Assembly (NCBI RefSeq): GCF_033568475.1
Contig: NC_133122.1
Coordinates: 169,596,130-169,660,129, forward strand
DNA length: 64,000 nucleotides
Direction: 5' to 3'
Origin: Henckelia pumila
Lineage: Eukaryota > Streptophyta > Magnoliopsida > Lamiales > Gesneriaceae
Below the pieces are notes generated by a model. That model was not told where the DNA came from and did not search any database. It saw nothing but the letters and a program-made list of their open reading frames with translations. Below are positions 1 to 11,282 of the stretch, one piece after another. The stretch's first letter is position 1; each line of letters opens with the position of its first letter. The translations under genes and the position numbers were made by a program.

Positions 1-1602
1 AATCGTTGCATGAACACATGACAATCATGACTTTTCATACCGAAAACACGTAACTTGTTCATGTTGACGCACCTGGACATGTTGGAAGCGTATCCGTCTG
101 AGAATCGAGCATCCCTCAAACAGCAATAGAGAACCTACCTTCCTTCTTTTTCTAGGGAATATATCGCTTTCAGACATCTGCCGTTGCCAATATCAAAATG
201 CAATTGGTGTCTAATTTGCATGTCGACAAGGTCTGACCTCGATTTTGCGTTATCTTTGCTCTTTCCATGGACATTCATGATCGTGTTGAATATATTATCG
301 TACACATTCTTCTCAATAAGCATCATGTCCAAGCTATGTCTCAGCATGTTCGAGCTCCAATAAGGCAACTCCCAGAAAATACTCCTCTTCATCCATCCGT
401 CTTTCACCATTTTGCATAAATCTTTGTTATGCTCTTCTGCATCGGCGTCGTAAGAAGGTAGGAACCCGTACGAGTCCAACTCATCCACTAACTCAATTCC
501 TGTTTTGGCAGGTCGGGCAATGTGTGACACGATTCGCAATGGATGATTGTCGGGAAGGAATTTTCTGTGATTGTCAAACCAAGATGTCTTTCTACTGTGT
601 GGTAGGGTAAAGGCCTCAGAGTTCAACAGACAATGTGGGCATGCTTGTTTACTAGCTGTTCTCCAACCGAATAACATTGTGTACGCGGGAAATCACTGAT
701 TGTCCACATCAAAGCTACTCGTAAAGTGAAATTTGTTCTAGAATGGATATCGTATGTACAGCTCCGTCGAATCACAGAGACTGCAGCTCAACAACGAGTG
801 GTTGAATAAACACATCCAGTTTGTCCTTGGGGTTCTTTGGACTCGGAGCAAGCACAGCGAAAAAAATATATTCGTCTTTCATGCACATCCATGGGGGCAA
901 ATTATATGGAGTTATAATAACAGGCCACGAAGAGTACTGCTGGACAGTCTGGCCAAATGGTTGGAATCCATCAGTAGATAGAGCCAGACGCACGTTCTTG
1001 ATTTCATCGGCAAAACTTGGATGCGATTCATTGAAATTACGCCAAGCAGGAGAGTCCGACGGATGATTCATTGTTTCACCATCGTACACATGTTCGTGGT
1101 GCCATCGCATGTGTGACGTTGTTGCCTCCGAGGCATACAACCGTTGCATACGGGGGTGATTGGGAAGTAAAACATCCTCTTATGCGGGATCAGCTTCTTA
1201 TTCTTTCGTGATCCACGTGATCGACTTTGTTTGTAGTGTGGATGCTCACAAATTTTGCATTCCGTCAACTCGCTATATGGGCCCCAATATATCATGCAGT
1301 TATTGTTGCAAGAATCAATCTTCTCGACCGAGAGTCCCAAATCCTTGATGAGTTTCTTGGTTGCATAGAAGCTTTCTGAGACATTATGATCAGGAGGACA
1401 TAACTCAGTCATTAATTGACACATGTCATTGTAAATTTTTTTTCAGACATGTTGTGCTCATGTTTCATCTTCAACAACCTTGCTAGAACAGACAACAAGG
1501 TATGTCTGTGTGGATTCCCTTCCCAAATATCCTTCTCCGTCGATTTGATCATGTCATACAGAGCCATGACGTTGACGTTAGGATCCTTGGCTACGTCAAT
1601 GC
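1..1602 (-). pseudogene. CACTA (En/Spm) TNP2-type transposase, decayed and cut by the window edge
   Basis: Minus-strand reading gives blocks typical of plant CACTA TNP2 transposases. In order these are the region before the catalytic domain (about 1602-1150), a block containing STDGFQPFG and WPVIITPYNLPPWMCMK (1149-772), and a block with FGWRTASKQACPHC and KRSIFWELPYW (677-135). Homology runs on to base 1 (DGYASNMSRCVN), so the gene leaves the window. The family cuts and pastes CACTA elements by binding their subterminal repeats. The copy is dead: I see frameshifts near 1145, near 750 and near 690, and a TGA where the family has Trp at about 775. At about 1602 it is fused to the protease region of an Athila-like element. 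A matching CACTA terminus in the same orientation lies at 11,283-11,792, probably the 5' end of the same transposon. Confidence 0.85.
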
Positions 1603-3472
1603 TGGGATAAATAGTAGATCTATCAGCCATTTGGATAACGATTGCAGTTTCAGTCAAAGGCCCAAGATTTAAAGAAACATAAACAGAGTACGGCATGACA
1701 TTAATCGATGCTCCTAAATCTATCATGGTCGTATCAAGCTAAACATCTCCTATTTACAAGGAATAGAAAACATACCTGGGTCCTTGCATTTTGTGGGTAC
1801 CTTTCTTTGAATTACGGCACAAACCTGTTCTCCTAGTTCAACTTTCTGACACCCCTTTAACTTTTGTTTTCTCTTCACAGTACACAACTCTTTTAAAAAT
1901 TTAGCATAGCGAGGTACTTGTTTGATAGCATCTAATAAAGTAATATTCACCTCACATCTACGAAAAACTTCATACAACCCCTTAATTCCTTCATCCTTCC
2001 TAGATTCTTTCAATGCAAAGGGAAAAGGGGCTACAGGTTTATACTCAGAAAAAGGAGGGAACTTACCTCTTGGTGCTTCTTGAATTGTTTCGTCCTCCTC
2101 TACCTTGGATTCCTTCTCATTGTTATTTTGTACTGGTTTTTTCACCACTTCTTCATTAACCTTCAACTTCTTTCCACTCCTCAAGGTGATTGCACTCACA
2201 TTCTCCTTCGGATTCACCACTGTCTATGATGGTAAGCTGTTTGAATTCAGTGCCTCCAACCTGTTGACTGCAGTTGGCAACTGCCCCATTTGAGTGTTCA
2301 ACTGTTGGATACTTGCTCGAGTTTCCTGTTGAAAAGTTACAGTATTAGTAGCAAGATCCTTAACAATGTTTTCTAGAAACTCACCAGGCGTTGGAACTTG
2401 AGGCGTTGTGGCTGTGGAGGATACGGTGGCCTATAAGCTTGATTATTCTGCTGCACATGAGGTGCAGGCTGATTCACCGAAGGCTTTCCATATCTGGGGT
2501 TCGGATGATCCTTCCAACTAGGATTGTATGTTTTAGAGTATGGATCATACTTCCGTTGTGGAGGTCCAGGAAATCCACCAGTAGCGTTCACATGTTCGAC
2601 CAACTCCTCTTGAAGTGTAGGACACATTTCAGTAGCGTGTCCCATTGCATTGCAAATTCCACAACCTTTCATAGTTTGTCCATTCCCTACAGCCATTTGA
2701 CGCACAAGAGACGTCAGATCAATCAGTTGTTGTTCAAGAAAGAAACATTTACCTCACTGCCCCGTCTGGGCGCATGATCATTCCTGTTGGTGCCAAACTG
2801 CTGAGAATTGGCAGCCATGCTCTCAATTAAATTTCGTGCTTGCGCTGGAGTTTTATCCACAAAAACTCTTCCACTGGCCGCATCTAATATACTCCTGTCA
2901 TGAGGCAACAAACCTTCATAAAAATATTGGATTAAGATATTTTCACTTATCTGATGTTGCGGACAGCTAGCACAAAGCTTCTTAAACCGCTCCCAATACT
3001 CGTGAAGTGACTCTCCTGTATACTGCTTAATGCCATAGATCTCCTTCCTTATATTTGCCGCTCTAGACGCCGAAAAGTACTTCTCTAGAAATATCCTCTT
3101 CATTTCTATCCAGGTGGTGATGGACCCAGGAGGTAGATAGTATAACCAATCCTTCGCGGCATTCTTTAATGAAAACGGAAAGGCTCTCAGCTGGATTTGC
3201 TCTTCTGTTACTCCATGGGGTTGCATGCTCATGTGCACCACATGGAATTCCATCAAATGCTTATGGGGGTCCTCACCTGCAAGACCATGAAAAGCAGGTA
3301 ACAAATGTATTAGCTCAGATTTTAATTCAAAAGTAGCATTAGCTTCTAAAGTAGGGAAAGTAATGCATAAGGGCTGCTGGTTCAGATCGGGAGTGCCCAA
3401 TTGTCTCAGGCTAAGATTCGCGTTGGTAGCCATATTTTCTTCAGGTTCTTTGAATGAATTTTCGTCCTCCAA
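1603..3472 (-). pseudogene. Athila-like gag and N-terminal protease, broken
   Basis: The first block (3472-2723) is a Retrotrans_gag-type capsid domain with LRAFPFSLKNAAKDWLYYLP, a coiled middle and EYWERFKKLCASCP. The next (2705-2373) holds a zinc-knuckle-like CGICNAMGHATEMC followed by a Pro/Gln-rich stretch. The third (2220-1750) has the ITLRSGKK linker and the conserved stretch before the protease, including MFSIPC. The last (1726-1603) carries the protease signature MIDLGASINVMPYSVY. In Athila elements Gag packages the RNA and the aspartic protease matures the polyprotein. Blocks are separated by frame breaks and stops, and the protease ends at the CACTA fusion, so no functional product is expected. 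The N-terminus is near residue MATNANLSLRQLG; the exact start is not clear. Confidence 0.8.
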
Positions 3473-3626
3473 ATTCTATCGAGCTTCTCTCTGCCGACGA
3501 TGGAAATTCTTGTCTATCTCTGGATCGTATGAAAATTCTTCTTCGGAAGAGTCACCTGAAAGCATGAACAAACCAAAGTAGCGCTGGGGAACAAAAATAA
3601 ACTAAAAAAAAAAAGAAAAGAAAAGA

Positions 3627-3659
3627 AAATAAAAATAAAAATAAAAATAAAAATAAAAG
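3627..3659. repeat. (AAAAT)n simple repeat
   Basis: About six AAAAT-type units in the leader between PBS and gag of the Athila-like element. Confidence 0.8.
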
Positions 3660-3680
3660 AACACAATAAATTAAACGCCT

Positions 3681-3698
3681 TCCCCGACAACGGTGCCA
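3681..3698 (-). other. Primer-binding site, tRNA-Asp type (two mismatches)
   Basis: On the minus strand it reads TGGCACCGTTGTCGGGGA, matching the 3' end complement of plant tRNA-Asp at 16 of 18 positions. It lies 5 bp inside the LTR end, which fixes the element's orientation and LTR boundary. Confidence 0.8.
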
Positions 3699-3703
3699 AA
3701 ATT

Positions 3704-5099
3704 TGGTAGCGCTTAATTGTGTCACGCCCAAATAATGCAGTAGTATGAGTAAGGATCGTTCCCACGAGGAAAGTGAAATTTAAAAGTGTTCTTTAAAATA
3801 CTGAAAATAATAAAAAGGGTTTTTTGTATTTTGGAATTAACTACTATGCAAGAATTAAAATAAGAAAGATCAATAAACTAACGAAACTTAGTATCGGTCG
3901 ACTACACCCTTGAAATTATTCATTCGATCATCGATTTCCTAAAAATAATTAATTCACATTGAATATTCATCATTGGAAATTTAATTCCCGTTTCACCTTA
4001 ATTTTAGTTAACTAGACACCAGAGTTCTAAGTTAACCCTTACCCCATAAATTAACCCAATACCAGCGATTAGATTTAAATCCACGGCATCATTCAAATGA
4101 GTAAAACTGATGAATCTAGACAACACAATACCAGCGATTGTATTTAGCCTAGTCAATTGTTGTTCCTACGATTTAACAAATTCAACAGCAGAAAATATTA
4201 ATCATAGTTGCTTCAAAAATCAGATGATTCAAACAATTACGAATTTGAATTCTAATTTAGCGTTAGATTGTATAGCAAAATTCTAAGGTGATCAATCCTA
4301 AAATCTCACATACAAGCATGACAATCAATCCAAAACAACTTTTGATACGCAATTTGGAATTAAACAAAATAAAACTGAATCTCACAATTTGAATAAAATC
4401 AAGGGTTTGTCTTCCTCAACCAAGTACTAAAACTTAGCCACAACGACTCATGAATTTTCTAGAAAAATTCATGAAAGAAAATTAAATCTAAGAAAAGAAA
4501 AGAAGAAACCTAGCCGCCAATGTGTTTCTCCCCGTTCCCAGCCGTCCAGAATAGATGTGTTCATATCTCCAAAATGGAATAATAGACTTAATAAAAGACT
4601 AGAGTCTAAAATAAAAGATTTTTCAAAATTACAAATTCTTTCCCGATCAGACTTTCGCGCTCGATCCTATGAGTTGGTGAGATCGAGCGCAGCTAATCTG
4701 GGCAACCTTCTGTCTTGAAATTTCCTTGGCCGCGCTCGATCCTACGAGTTTGTGTGATCGGGCGCGTCATTTGTTACAATCTTACTGCCTTGAAAAATTC
4801 ATTCTTTCGCTCGATCCTATGAGTTTCCAGGATCGAGCGCATGGGAAGTGGGGAGCCTACTGCCTTGCTTCTTTCATGAACGCGCTCGATCCCACGAGTA
4901 TGCACGATCGAGCGCACTGGAACAAATCCGACCTCTTCATCAAAGTATGGCATTTCCTACACATTGAACCGGGAATATGTTATGTAGCTAAATGCATGGC
5001 ATAAAACAAAACTAAAATAAAACACGAACAAAGACACAAGAACACATGCAAAACACAAACAAAATGACACTAAAATATGCAAACAAAACAACGCTATCA
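3704..5099 (-). repeat. 5' LTR of the Athila-like element
   Basis: 1,396 bp bounded by short inverted termini (plus strand TGGTAGCG at 3704, CGCTATCA at 5092-5099). It holds four copies of a 34-nt inverted repeat at 4657-4915. No second LTR of this element lies in the window. Confidence 0.8.
4657..4915. repeat. Array of four 34-nt GC-rich inverted-repeat boxes, 75-bp period
   Basis: Boxes lie at 4657-4690, 4732-4765, 4807-4840 and 4882-4915, exactly 75 bp apart. Each has 10-bp arms near GCGCTCGATC and GATCGAGCGC around a 14-nt centre with a shared CYAYGAGT. The arms are much better conserved than the sequence between boxes, which suggests selection or copying of the box itself. The same box size and spacing recur in two other LTR families here. 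Confidence 0.9.
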
Positions 5100-5267
5100 G
5101 TGCACGTCATAGGAAGCTCCGATCATCGATCGGAAGTTCTGATCTCCATCGGACGTTCCGATCTCCATCGGCAACTTTGAACTTCCTTCGGACGTTCCAA
5201 TCCTGTATACACCTTTTAAGCCTTGATTAGTTATGTAATTACTTAAATCGGGGTATGGGTTACTACA
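5100..5267 (-). repeat. 3' LTR remnant of Tekay copy 1
   Basis: It matches the terminal part of the 5' LTR (about 11112-11282) nearly base for base and ends in TTACTACA next to the polypurine tract. It includes ATCGGAAGnTCnGAT-type palindromes. It is interrupted at 5100. Confidence 0.9.
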
Positions 5268-5283
5268 TTCTCCCCACCTTTAG
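5268..5283 (-). other. Polypurine tract of Tekay copy 1
   Basis: On the minus strand AAAGGTGGGGAGAA directly precedes the 3' LTR, as expected for plus-strand DNA priming. Confidence 0.75.
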
Positions 5284-5399
5284 ATATTTATTCCGCAAAA
5301 TAAAATCTAAAGCAGTAATCATAATCAAAATATGCTTTTATTACAACAAATGTAATTACATCTTTACATGGTAATCAAAAGTACAAAGCAAACAACTCA

Positions 5400-8300
5400 G
5401 GATATTCTGCCCGCATACGACTCTCGGTTTCCCAAGTTGCTTATTCAACGCCTCGGTGCTGCTATTGTACCATCACAAGTGGTATAGTCTTGTTCCGAAG
5501 AACTTTCTCCTTCCTGTCTAGGATACGGAGTGGTCGTTCAACATATGACAGATCTGGCTCTAGCTAAACATCAGAAGGCTAAATAACATGAGATTCATCA
5601 GTAATGTATTGTCGAAGTAATGACACATGAAAAACATCATGTATACTGGAAATATATGGCGGTAAAGCCAAACGATATGCAGCATCTCCGATCTTTTTCA
5701 GTATCTGAAAAGGCCCAATGAAACGAGGTGACAACTTGCCTTTCACACCGAACCTCATCACCTTCCTGAAAGGTGATACTCGCAAGAACACATATTCACC
5801 AGGCTCGAACTGAAGTGGCCTACGGTGAATATTAGCATAACTGGCTTGCCGATCTTGAGCAGTTTTTATCATCTGCTTGATCAAATCTACCTTGTCTACA
5901 ATCTGCTGCACCAACTCAGGACCCTCGACTTGTCGTTCTCCTATCTCATCCCAGAATAACGGAGTACGACATCGTCGACCATAAAATGCCTCGAAAGGTG
6001 CCATATCAATACTACGATGATAACTGTTATTGTAGGCAAATTTGATCAAAGGTAACTGATCTTGCCAAGACAAACCTAAATCCATGACAGAAGAACGTAG
6101 CATATCCTCCAACGTACGAATTGTCCATTTTGACTGCCCGTCAGTCTCCGAATGATATGCAGTACTTAAACTCAGAGTGGTACCCAACGCCTGCTGAAAA
6201 CTACCCCAGAAACGTGAGGTAAATTGCGGGTCTCTATCACTGACTATGCTCACTGGAATCCCATGCAATCGCACTATCTCCTGGATGTATAAATGTGTCA
6301 TGCGATCATAAGAATACTCCCGGTTGTAAGGAATAAAGTGTGTTGATTTTGTCAAACGGTCAACAACGACCCAGATAGCATCACACTGACGTGAAGTCAT
6401 AGGTAAGTGGGTGACAAAATCCATAGTCACATGCTCCCACTTCCATTCGGGAATCTCAAGATTCTGCAGTAATCCACCTGGTCGTCGGTGTTTAGCCTTG
6501 ACCTGTTGACAAAACAAACATCGAGAAACAAATTGATATACACTTTGCTTCATCTCTTTCCACCAGAATCTGGTTCGCAAATCCTTATACATTTTCATGC
6601 TTCCAGGATGAATTGACAATCGACTCCTGTGAGCTTGAGAAAGAATATCATTCCTGAGCTCCGCAACATCAGGTGCAACCACTCGGTTCGATAAGCATAA
6701 TAAACCATCTGCCTGAAAATGGAATCTAGATATATTAACTCCATTGGCTAGACGTGCCAAACGCTGAGTCTTAACATCAGATATCTGAACGCCTCTAATC
6801 CGATAATACAATGTTGGCTCAGATAAAATAGTATACAAACGAATCTCATTCCTCCATTTCTTGTGCTTGAGCGTAAAACTCAGTGAACAGCACTCCTAAA
6901 TCATATGAGATAATTCACTAGTCTGAAGTGCAGAAAGTCTCACCTGCCGACTCAAGGCATCAGCAGTAAGATTAGCAGAACCTGGATGATATTTGATTTC
7001 ACAATCATAATCCTTCAGGAGATCCATCCAGCGTCAATGTAGCATATTCAACTCCGCTTGAGTGAATAAATACTTCAGACTCTTGTGATCCGTAAATATC
7101 TCAAATTTCTCGCCATAAAGATAATGCCTCCAGATCTTGAGAACAAATACAATGTCGGCTAACTCGAGATCATGCACTGGATAATTATTCTCATGCGTCT
7201 TCAACTGTCGAGAAGCATAGGCAATAACATGTCCATGCTGTGTCAGAACATCCCAACCCCTGATCAGAGGCATCAGTATAGACAACATAACCTCCTGATC
7301 CAGAAGGTAGAGCTAGTACAGGTGCACTAGTAAGACATCCACGCAACTCGTAAAATGACTCCTCACAATCCGAGGACCATATGAAGGAAACATCTTTCCG
7401 TGTAAGCTGAGTAAAAGGCCTGGCCAACTATGAAAAATTCTCGATGAACCGACGGTAATAACCAGCTAGACCCAAGAAACTTTGAATCTCAGCAACCGTC
7501 GTCGTACGAGACCAATTCAGCACTGCCTCTATCTTACTTGGATCAACAGATATTCTTGGATCAACAGATATTCCTTTCCTAGAAATCACATGACCGAGAA
7601 ACACTACCCGATCAAGCCAAAATTCATACTTGCTCAATTTTGCATACAGCTGCTTATCTCATAACGTCTGCAATACAATTCTCAGATGTTGTGCATGCTC
7701 ATTCTTGTCATGAGAATAGACAAGAATATCATCAATGAAGACAATGACGAATCTATCCAGATATTCTCGAAATACTTGATTCATCAGATTCATAAAGACT
7801 GCCAGTGCATTCGTCAAACCGAATGGCATCACCAGAAATTCATAATGCCCATATCTGGTTCTAAAAGCAGTCGTAGAAATATCTGAGTCTCATACCTGCA
7901 TCTGGTGGTATCCCGATCTCAGATCTATCTTAGAGTAAACAGAAGTACCCTGTAATTGATCGAACAGATCATCAATTTTAGGAAAAGGATACTTATTCTT
8001 GATGGTGACACGATTCAGCTGCCTGTAATCAATACATAATCGCATCGATCCATCTTTTTTTCTTGACAAACAGAACAGGTGCTCCCCACGAAGAAACACT
8101 AAGACGAATATATCCCTTATCAAGCAGATCCTGCAACTGCTGTTTCAATTCCCTCATCTCTGACGGTGCCAGACGATAAGGTGCTCGGGATATAGGCGTA
8201 GTTCCTGGTACTATATCAATACCAAATTCAACCTCTCGAACCGGAGGAAAACCAGGAATCTCATCTTGGAATACATCAGGAAACTCACTGAAAAACGGTA

Positions 8301-8409
8301 ACTGGTCAATACCCGGACTACTCGTGGACATATCAACTGCATAAATGAGGTAGCCCTCCCCACCTAACTCTAAGACATGACATGCCTTCAGAGCCGATAC
8401 AAGTGGCAT
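5400..8409 (-). pseudogene. Tekay copy 1 pol: RT, RNase H, integrase, chromodomain (several stops)
   Basis: The RT starts near 8409. It shows [13 protein letters not shown] (8050-7990), FIDDILVYS with its catalytic Asp pair intact (near 7730), and [12 protein letters not shown] (near 7590). RNase H follows ([24 protein letters not shown] near 7090). The longest open stretch, 6838-5579, is integrase: the zinc-binding H2C2 region (HPGSMKMYKDLRTRFWW, CLFCQQVK), the catalytic core (VTMDFVTHLP, SIVSDRDPQFTS) and the C-terminal IGPFQILKKIGDAAYRLALP. A chromodomain-like segment (LRILDRKEKVLRNKTIPLV) continues to about 5400 through four stops, two of them TAG where Gln is expected. An 18-bp tandem duplication at 7537-7572 adds six codons in the RT. 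The product would make and insert cDNA, but this copy is inactive. Confidence 0.88.
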
Positions 8410-8430
8410 TGTAGGTCGCGCACCCTCACC

Positions 8431-9837
8431 CTAAAAGTACCAGCTCTCAAACTCTAGAAGGCAACCCACAGTAGCGTGATACAAAGTCAGCATATCTATT
8501 CCCAAAATACAGTCAAAATCTGCCATTGCTAAAATCATCAGATTAGCAGACAACACGTGACCCTCAAACTCTAGAAGGCAACCCATCACTAGACGCTTAG
8601 TTACTACCTCCTGCTCCAATGGAGTAGATACAACTAAATCCATATCTAATGATACATAAGGTAATCTATGTCTCTTAACAAAGCGACTAGAAATAAAGGA
8701 ATGCGATGCTCCAGTATCAATTAAAACAAGTGCAGGAATACCGCATAACAAAAAGGTACCCTCCAACATGCGATCGCTTCCCTCAGTAGCCTGATCCTGA
8801 GACAGAGCAAACACCTGCCCCTGTGTCTGTGGATGGTAACTAGAAGAATTCGGTGGTGCCGGCTGCTGACGTGGAAAAATAAAAGCCTGAGATCCAACCT
8901 GTGATCCCGATCCACTAGAAGAACCCATACGCTGGGGAAAATCTCTCCGAAGATGTCCCTGCTCACCACAAATATAACAAGCACCAATAGCCTTTCTACA
9001 CGAAGATGCAAGATGCTTCCCACCACAGTGACTGTAAAACTCCTCCTTCTTCTTCTTTTTCCCAAAACGGAACTTACCTCGTGAGCCACGAGAACCAGAC
9101 AAAGTAGTAGTAAAAGAAGACATAGGTCCAGATTGCACAATAGATTGAGCCCTAGGCCCAAGAGATTCACTAGGCTGTCCTGGCATCATCAACTGTGCTC
9201 GCCTATTGCTGTTCTCCACTTGATGGCAATGGTTTACCAAAGTCTCATAAGATGTCGGATCATCACAGACGACAACTTGTGAATAGATATCTTGATTCAA
9301 GCCTTACAGAAAGATATCATACTTGGACGCATCACTGTCATTAATATAAGGACTGAAAGGTAGCAGATCAAGAAATTTTTGCTGATATTGATCAATAGTC
9401 ATTGATCCTTGCCTCAGAGTCAGCAACTCCATAGATAGTGCCTGACGAACTGCTGAAGGAAAATATAGTTTCTGAAACCGCCGACAGAAATCCCCCCAAG
9501 TCACTCGACCTCTCTTTGTACGTGCCTGAATAGCCTTGGCATCCCACCATAAGCGTTCTCGATCCACTAGAACAAATTCTAGAACTTCCAATTTCTGCTC
9601 TTCAGGGCAATCGAAAGCTCGAAAAGCACTCTCGAGTTTGGACATCCAATCTCTTGCTTGTTTAGGATTTTCGCCACCCAATAAAGGCTTCGGTCCTACT
9701 TGCATAAACTTATTGATAGAGTAGCGACGTCTACCTTCATGAGGACGATGTCGATCCTCATGATGGCGATGGTGACGATGATGATGACCACCTTCCTGTC
9801 CAACACTACCATGGCTCTCATCACCTCTCCCGGCCAT
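8431..9837 (-). pseudogene. Tekay copy 1 gag, zinc knuckle and aspartic protease
   Basis: The start is MAGRGDESHGS at 9837, just after the PBS-proximal leader. Residues 1-177 form the capsid domain (His-rich N-terminus, then GGENPKQARDWMSKLESAF and FCRRFQKLYFP). A TAA at 9304 interrupts the frame before GLNQDIYSQ. The rest (9300-8431) carries the CCHC knuckle CYICGEQGHLRRDF with its last Cys replaced by Phe, a Gln/Ser-rich linker, and the protease DTGASHSFISSRFVKRHRLP. The protease ends in an oddity: a 22-bp copy of an upstream segment (8564-8585) reappears at 8447-8468 and replaces the sequence usual for the family. Confidence 0.85.
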
Positions 9838-9930
9838 ATCCTAAAAATATTTTCACATTTAAAATCCCAAATGCGCAATAATTACTCAAGACTAGACTAA
9901 ATCTCAAGTACTAATCCCAAAATCTAAGCA

Positions 9931-9942
9931 TCTCTGATACCA
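9931..9942 (-). other. Primer-binding site, initiator-tRNA-Met type
   Basis: The minus strand reads TGGTATCAGAGA, one mismatch to the usual TGGTATCAGAGC. It lies 4 bp from the LTR end. Confidence 0.8.
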
Positions 9943-11008
9943 AAAATGTAGTGATCTTGCATCGAATCACCTACTAACTGGCAACGAATAACATGCATTA
10001 AACTTAATGAAGCAAGAATGCCTAACAGAGTAAAACGTGCGGAAACATAATCCATAATTTACATATCAGTTTAGTAAAATATATCCAGGCTTAAAATTGT
10101 AATGATACAACCATATCGAAAAACTTAAAATACTTAAAATAGAATTGTCTAAAATATTTATACAGCTAAACAAATCCTGCTGTATAAAATCCCCTGAAAA
10201 GCTCCGGCTCCCTAGTCCTGCCTTGAGCTACTGGCTCCGTCCATCCTGCGACTTGCCCCATGGAATAGGGTGTCCGAGATAATAACTAGGACGTGAGCGC
10301 AACGTCCAGTACATAAACATGAGTAAACGTATATATATGATGCATGCAACATGATGACTGGTAAAGGGTCATCTGAAAAGTCATGCTCAGTACCGGCGCC
10401 ACATGAGTGCTTCCACCGCACGGATCAACCTCTGGGTGCAACCACACTCGTCTAGTACACCAGAGTAGTCAGACATACATGTCCCCGCCGTCGTGATACT
10501 CTCAGTGATAGACTATCGAGTATAGAGCTGAGCGGCTCTATAATCAGGTATAACAAGGTATAGGCTCAACGTGTATGTGCACATGATATATGAATATAGA
10601 AAACGGTAAAACATACATCATGGCACATAATAATGCCAAATAAATGCAACATATAAACAAGTATACTCGCTGGCAATCTCAGTCAATGTGTACGTACCTC
10701 TAGGCTAGTTCAAGTCTAGTAGGATCCTAGGTTCCAAGCCTATATTCAAAAGTTCACTGTATTACTACACAAGTTCTATAAGCCTTAACTAAGCTAATAA
10801 ATACTCCCAAAACTTAAATAGATTCTCGGACCATACCTTCGTCCGTCGTAAGCCTTTTGAAGTCGCTAGTCCCGGATGACTATAACCACGCCTTAGTTAT
10901 TCCAGAACCTTACTATAAATCGATAGGGCCCTCAAGTGTATATCTCACACTATATAACTGAAGAAGGAAACTCGGAATTCGTAATTCAAAATGAACTCTG
11001 GAGACCCC

Positions 11009-11016
11009 TATTTATA
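11009..11016 (-). promoter_or_regulatory. TATA box of Tekay copy 1 LTR
   Basis: Minus-strand context TGCCTATAAATAGGGG lies about 16 bp downstream of the GATCGGAnnnTCCGATC palindrome cluster. Confidence 0.65.
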
Positions 11017-11031
11017 GGCAAAATTCTCGAC

Positions 11032-11210
11032 GACGATCGGAAGCTTCGTTTGGGATCAGAAGCTCCGATCTCTACATGCACGACATTTGTCAAAATCTGA
11101 AGCTTAGTCATAGGTGCACGTCATCGGAAGCTCCGATCGTCGATCGGAAGTTCCGATCATGCATCGGACATTCCGATCTCCATCGGCAACTTCGAACTTC
11201 CTTCGGACGT
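11032..11210. repeat. Cluster of ATCGGA-type palindromes upstream of the LTR TATA box
   Basis: Repeated short inverted motifs such as GATCGGAAGTTCCGATC, spaced about 20-25 bp, sit in U3 directly upstream of the TATA box. They are shorter than the 34-nt boxes of other elements but occupy the same position. A related cluster occurs in Tekay copy 3 (60,981-61,255). Confidence 0.75.
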
Positions 11211-11282
11211 TCCAATCCTGTATACACCTTTTAAGCCTTGATTAGTTATGTAATTACTTAAATCGGGGTACGGGTTACTACA

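Larger units (their letters stand above)
1603..5099 (-). mobile_element. Truncated Athila-like Ty3/gypsy retrotransposon (5' LTR, PBS, gag, part of protease)
   Basis: Read on the minus strand, this has a 5' LTR (5099-3704), a primer-binding site (3698-3681), gag (3472 downward) and the first part of the protease, where it stops at about 1603 and CACTA sequence begins. Reverse transcriptase, integrase and 3' LTR are absent. The right edge cuts into the 3' LTR of a Tekay element at 5100, so it most likely inserted there; the flanking pentamer would be GTGCA (5100-5104). A later deletion must have removed its 3' half, the rest of the Tekay LTR and part of the CACTA element. Confidence 0.75.
5100..11282 (-). 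mobile_element. Tekay/Del-type chromovirus, copy 1 (3' LTR truncated)
   Basis: Minus-strand order: 5' LTR (11282-9947), tRNA-iMet PBS, gag, zinc knuckle, protease, RT, RNase H, integrase, chromodomain, PPT, then a 168-bp remnant of the 3' LTR cut at 5100 by the Athila-like LTR. The chromodomain after the integrase places it among chromoviruses. The right flank is CACTA sequence, so the element seems to have inserted into the CACTA transposon, just downstream of that transposon's TATA-like sequence. Confidence 0.88.
9947..11282 (-). repeat. 5' LTR of Tekay copy 1
   Basis: 1,336 bp bounded by TGTAGTGATC and GTTACTACA (plus strand). On the minus strand it holds a palindrome cluster (11210-11032) followed by a TATA box (TATAAATA at 11016-11009), giving U3 a clear promoter layout. 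Confidence 0.88.

Noticed and set aside
3681..3698. tRNA genes at the tRNA-like matches
   Set aside because: These and the other PBS sites are only 12-18 nt complements beside LTRs; no tRNA cloverleaf is present.
4657..4915. Recombinase target sites, because the box is 34 nt with inverted arms
   Set aside because: No recombinase gene is nearby, the centre is 14 nt and symmetric in part, and length alone is not evidence.
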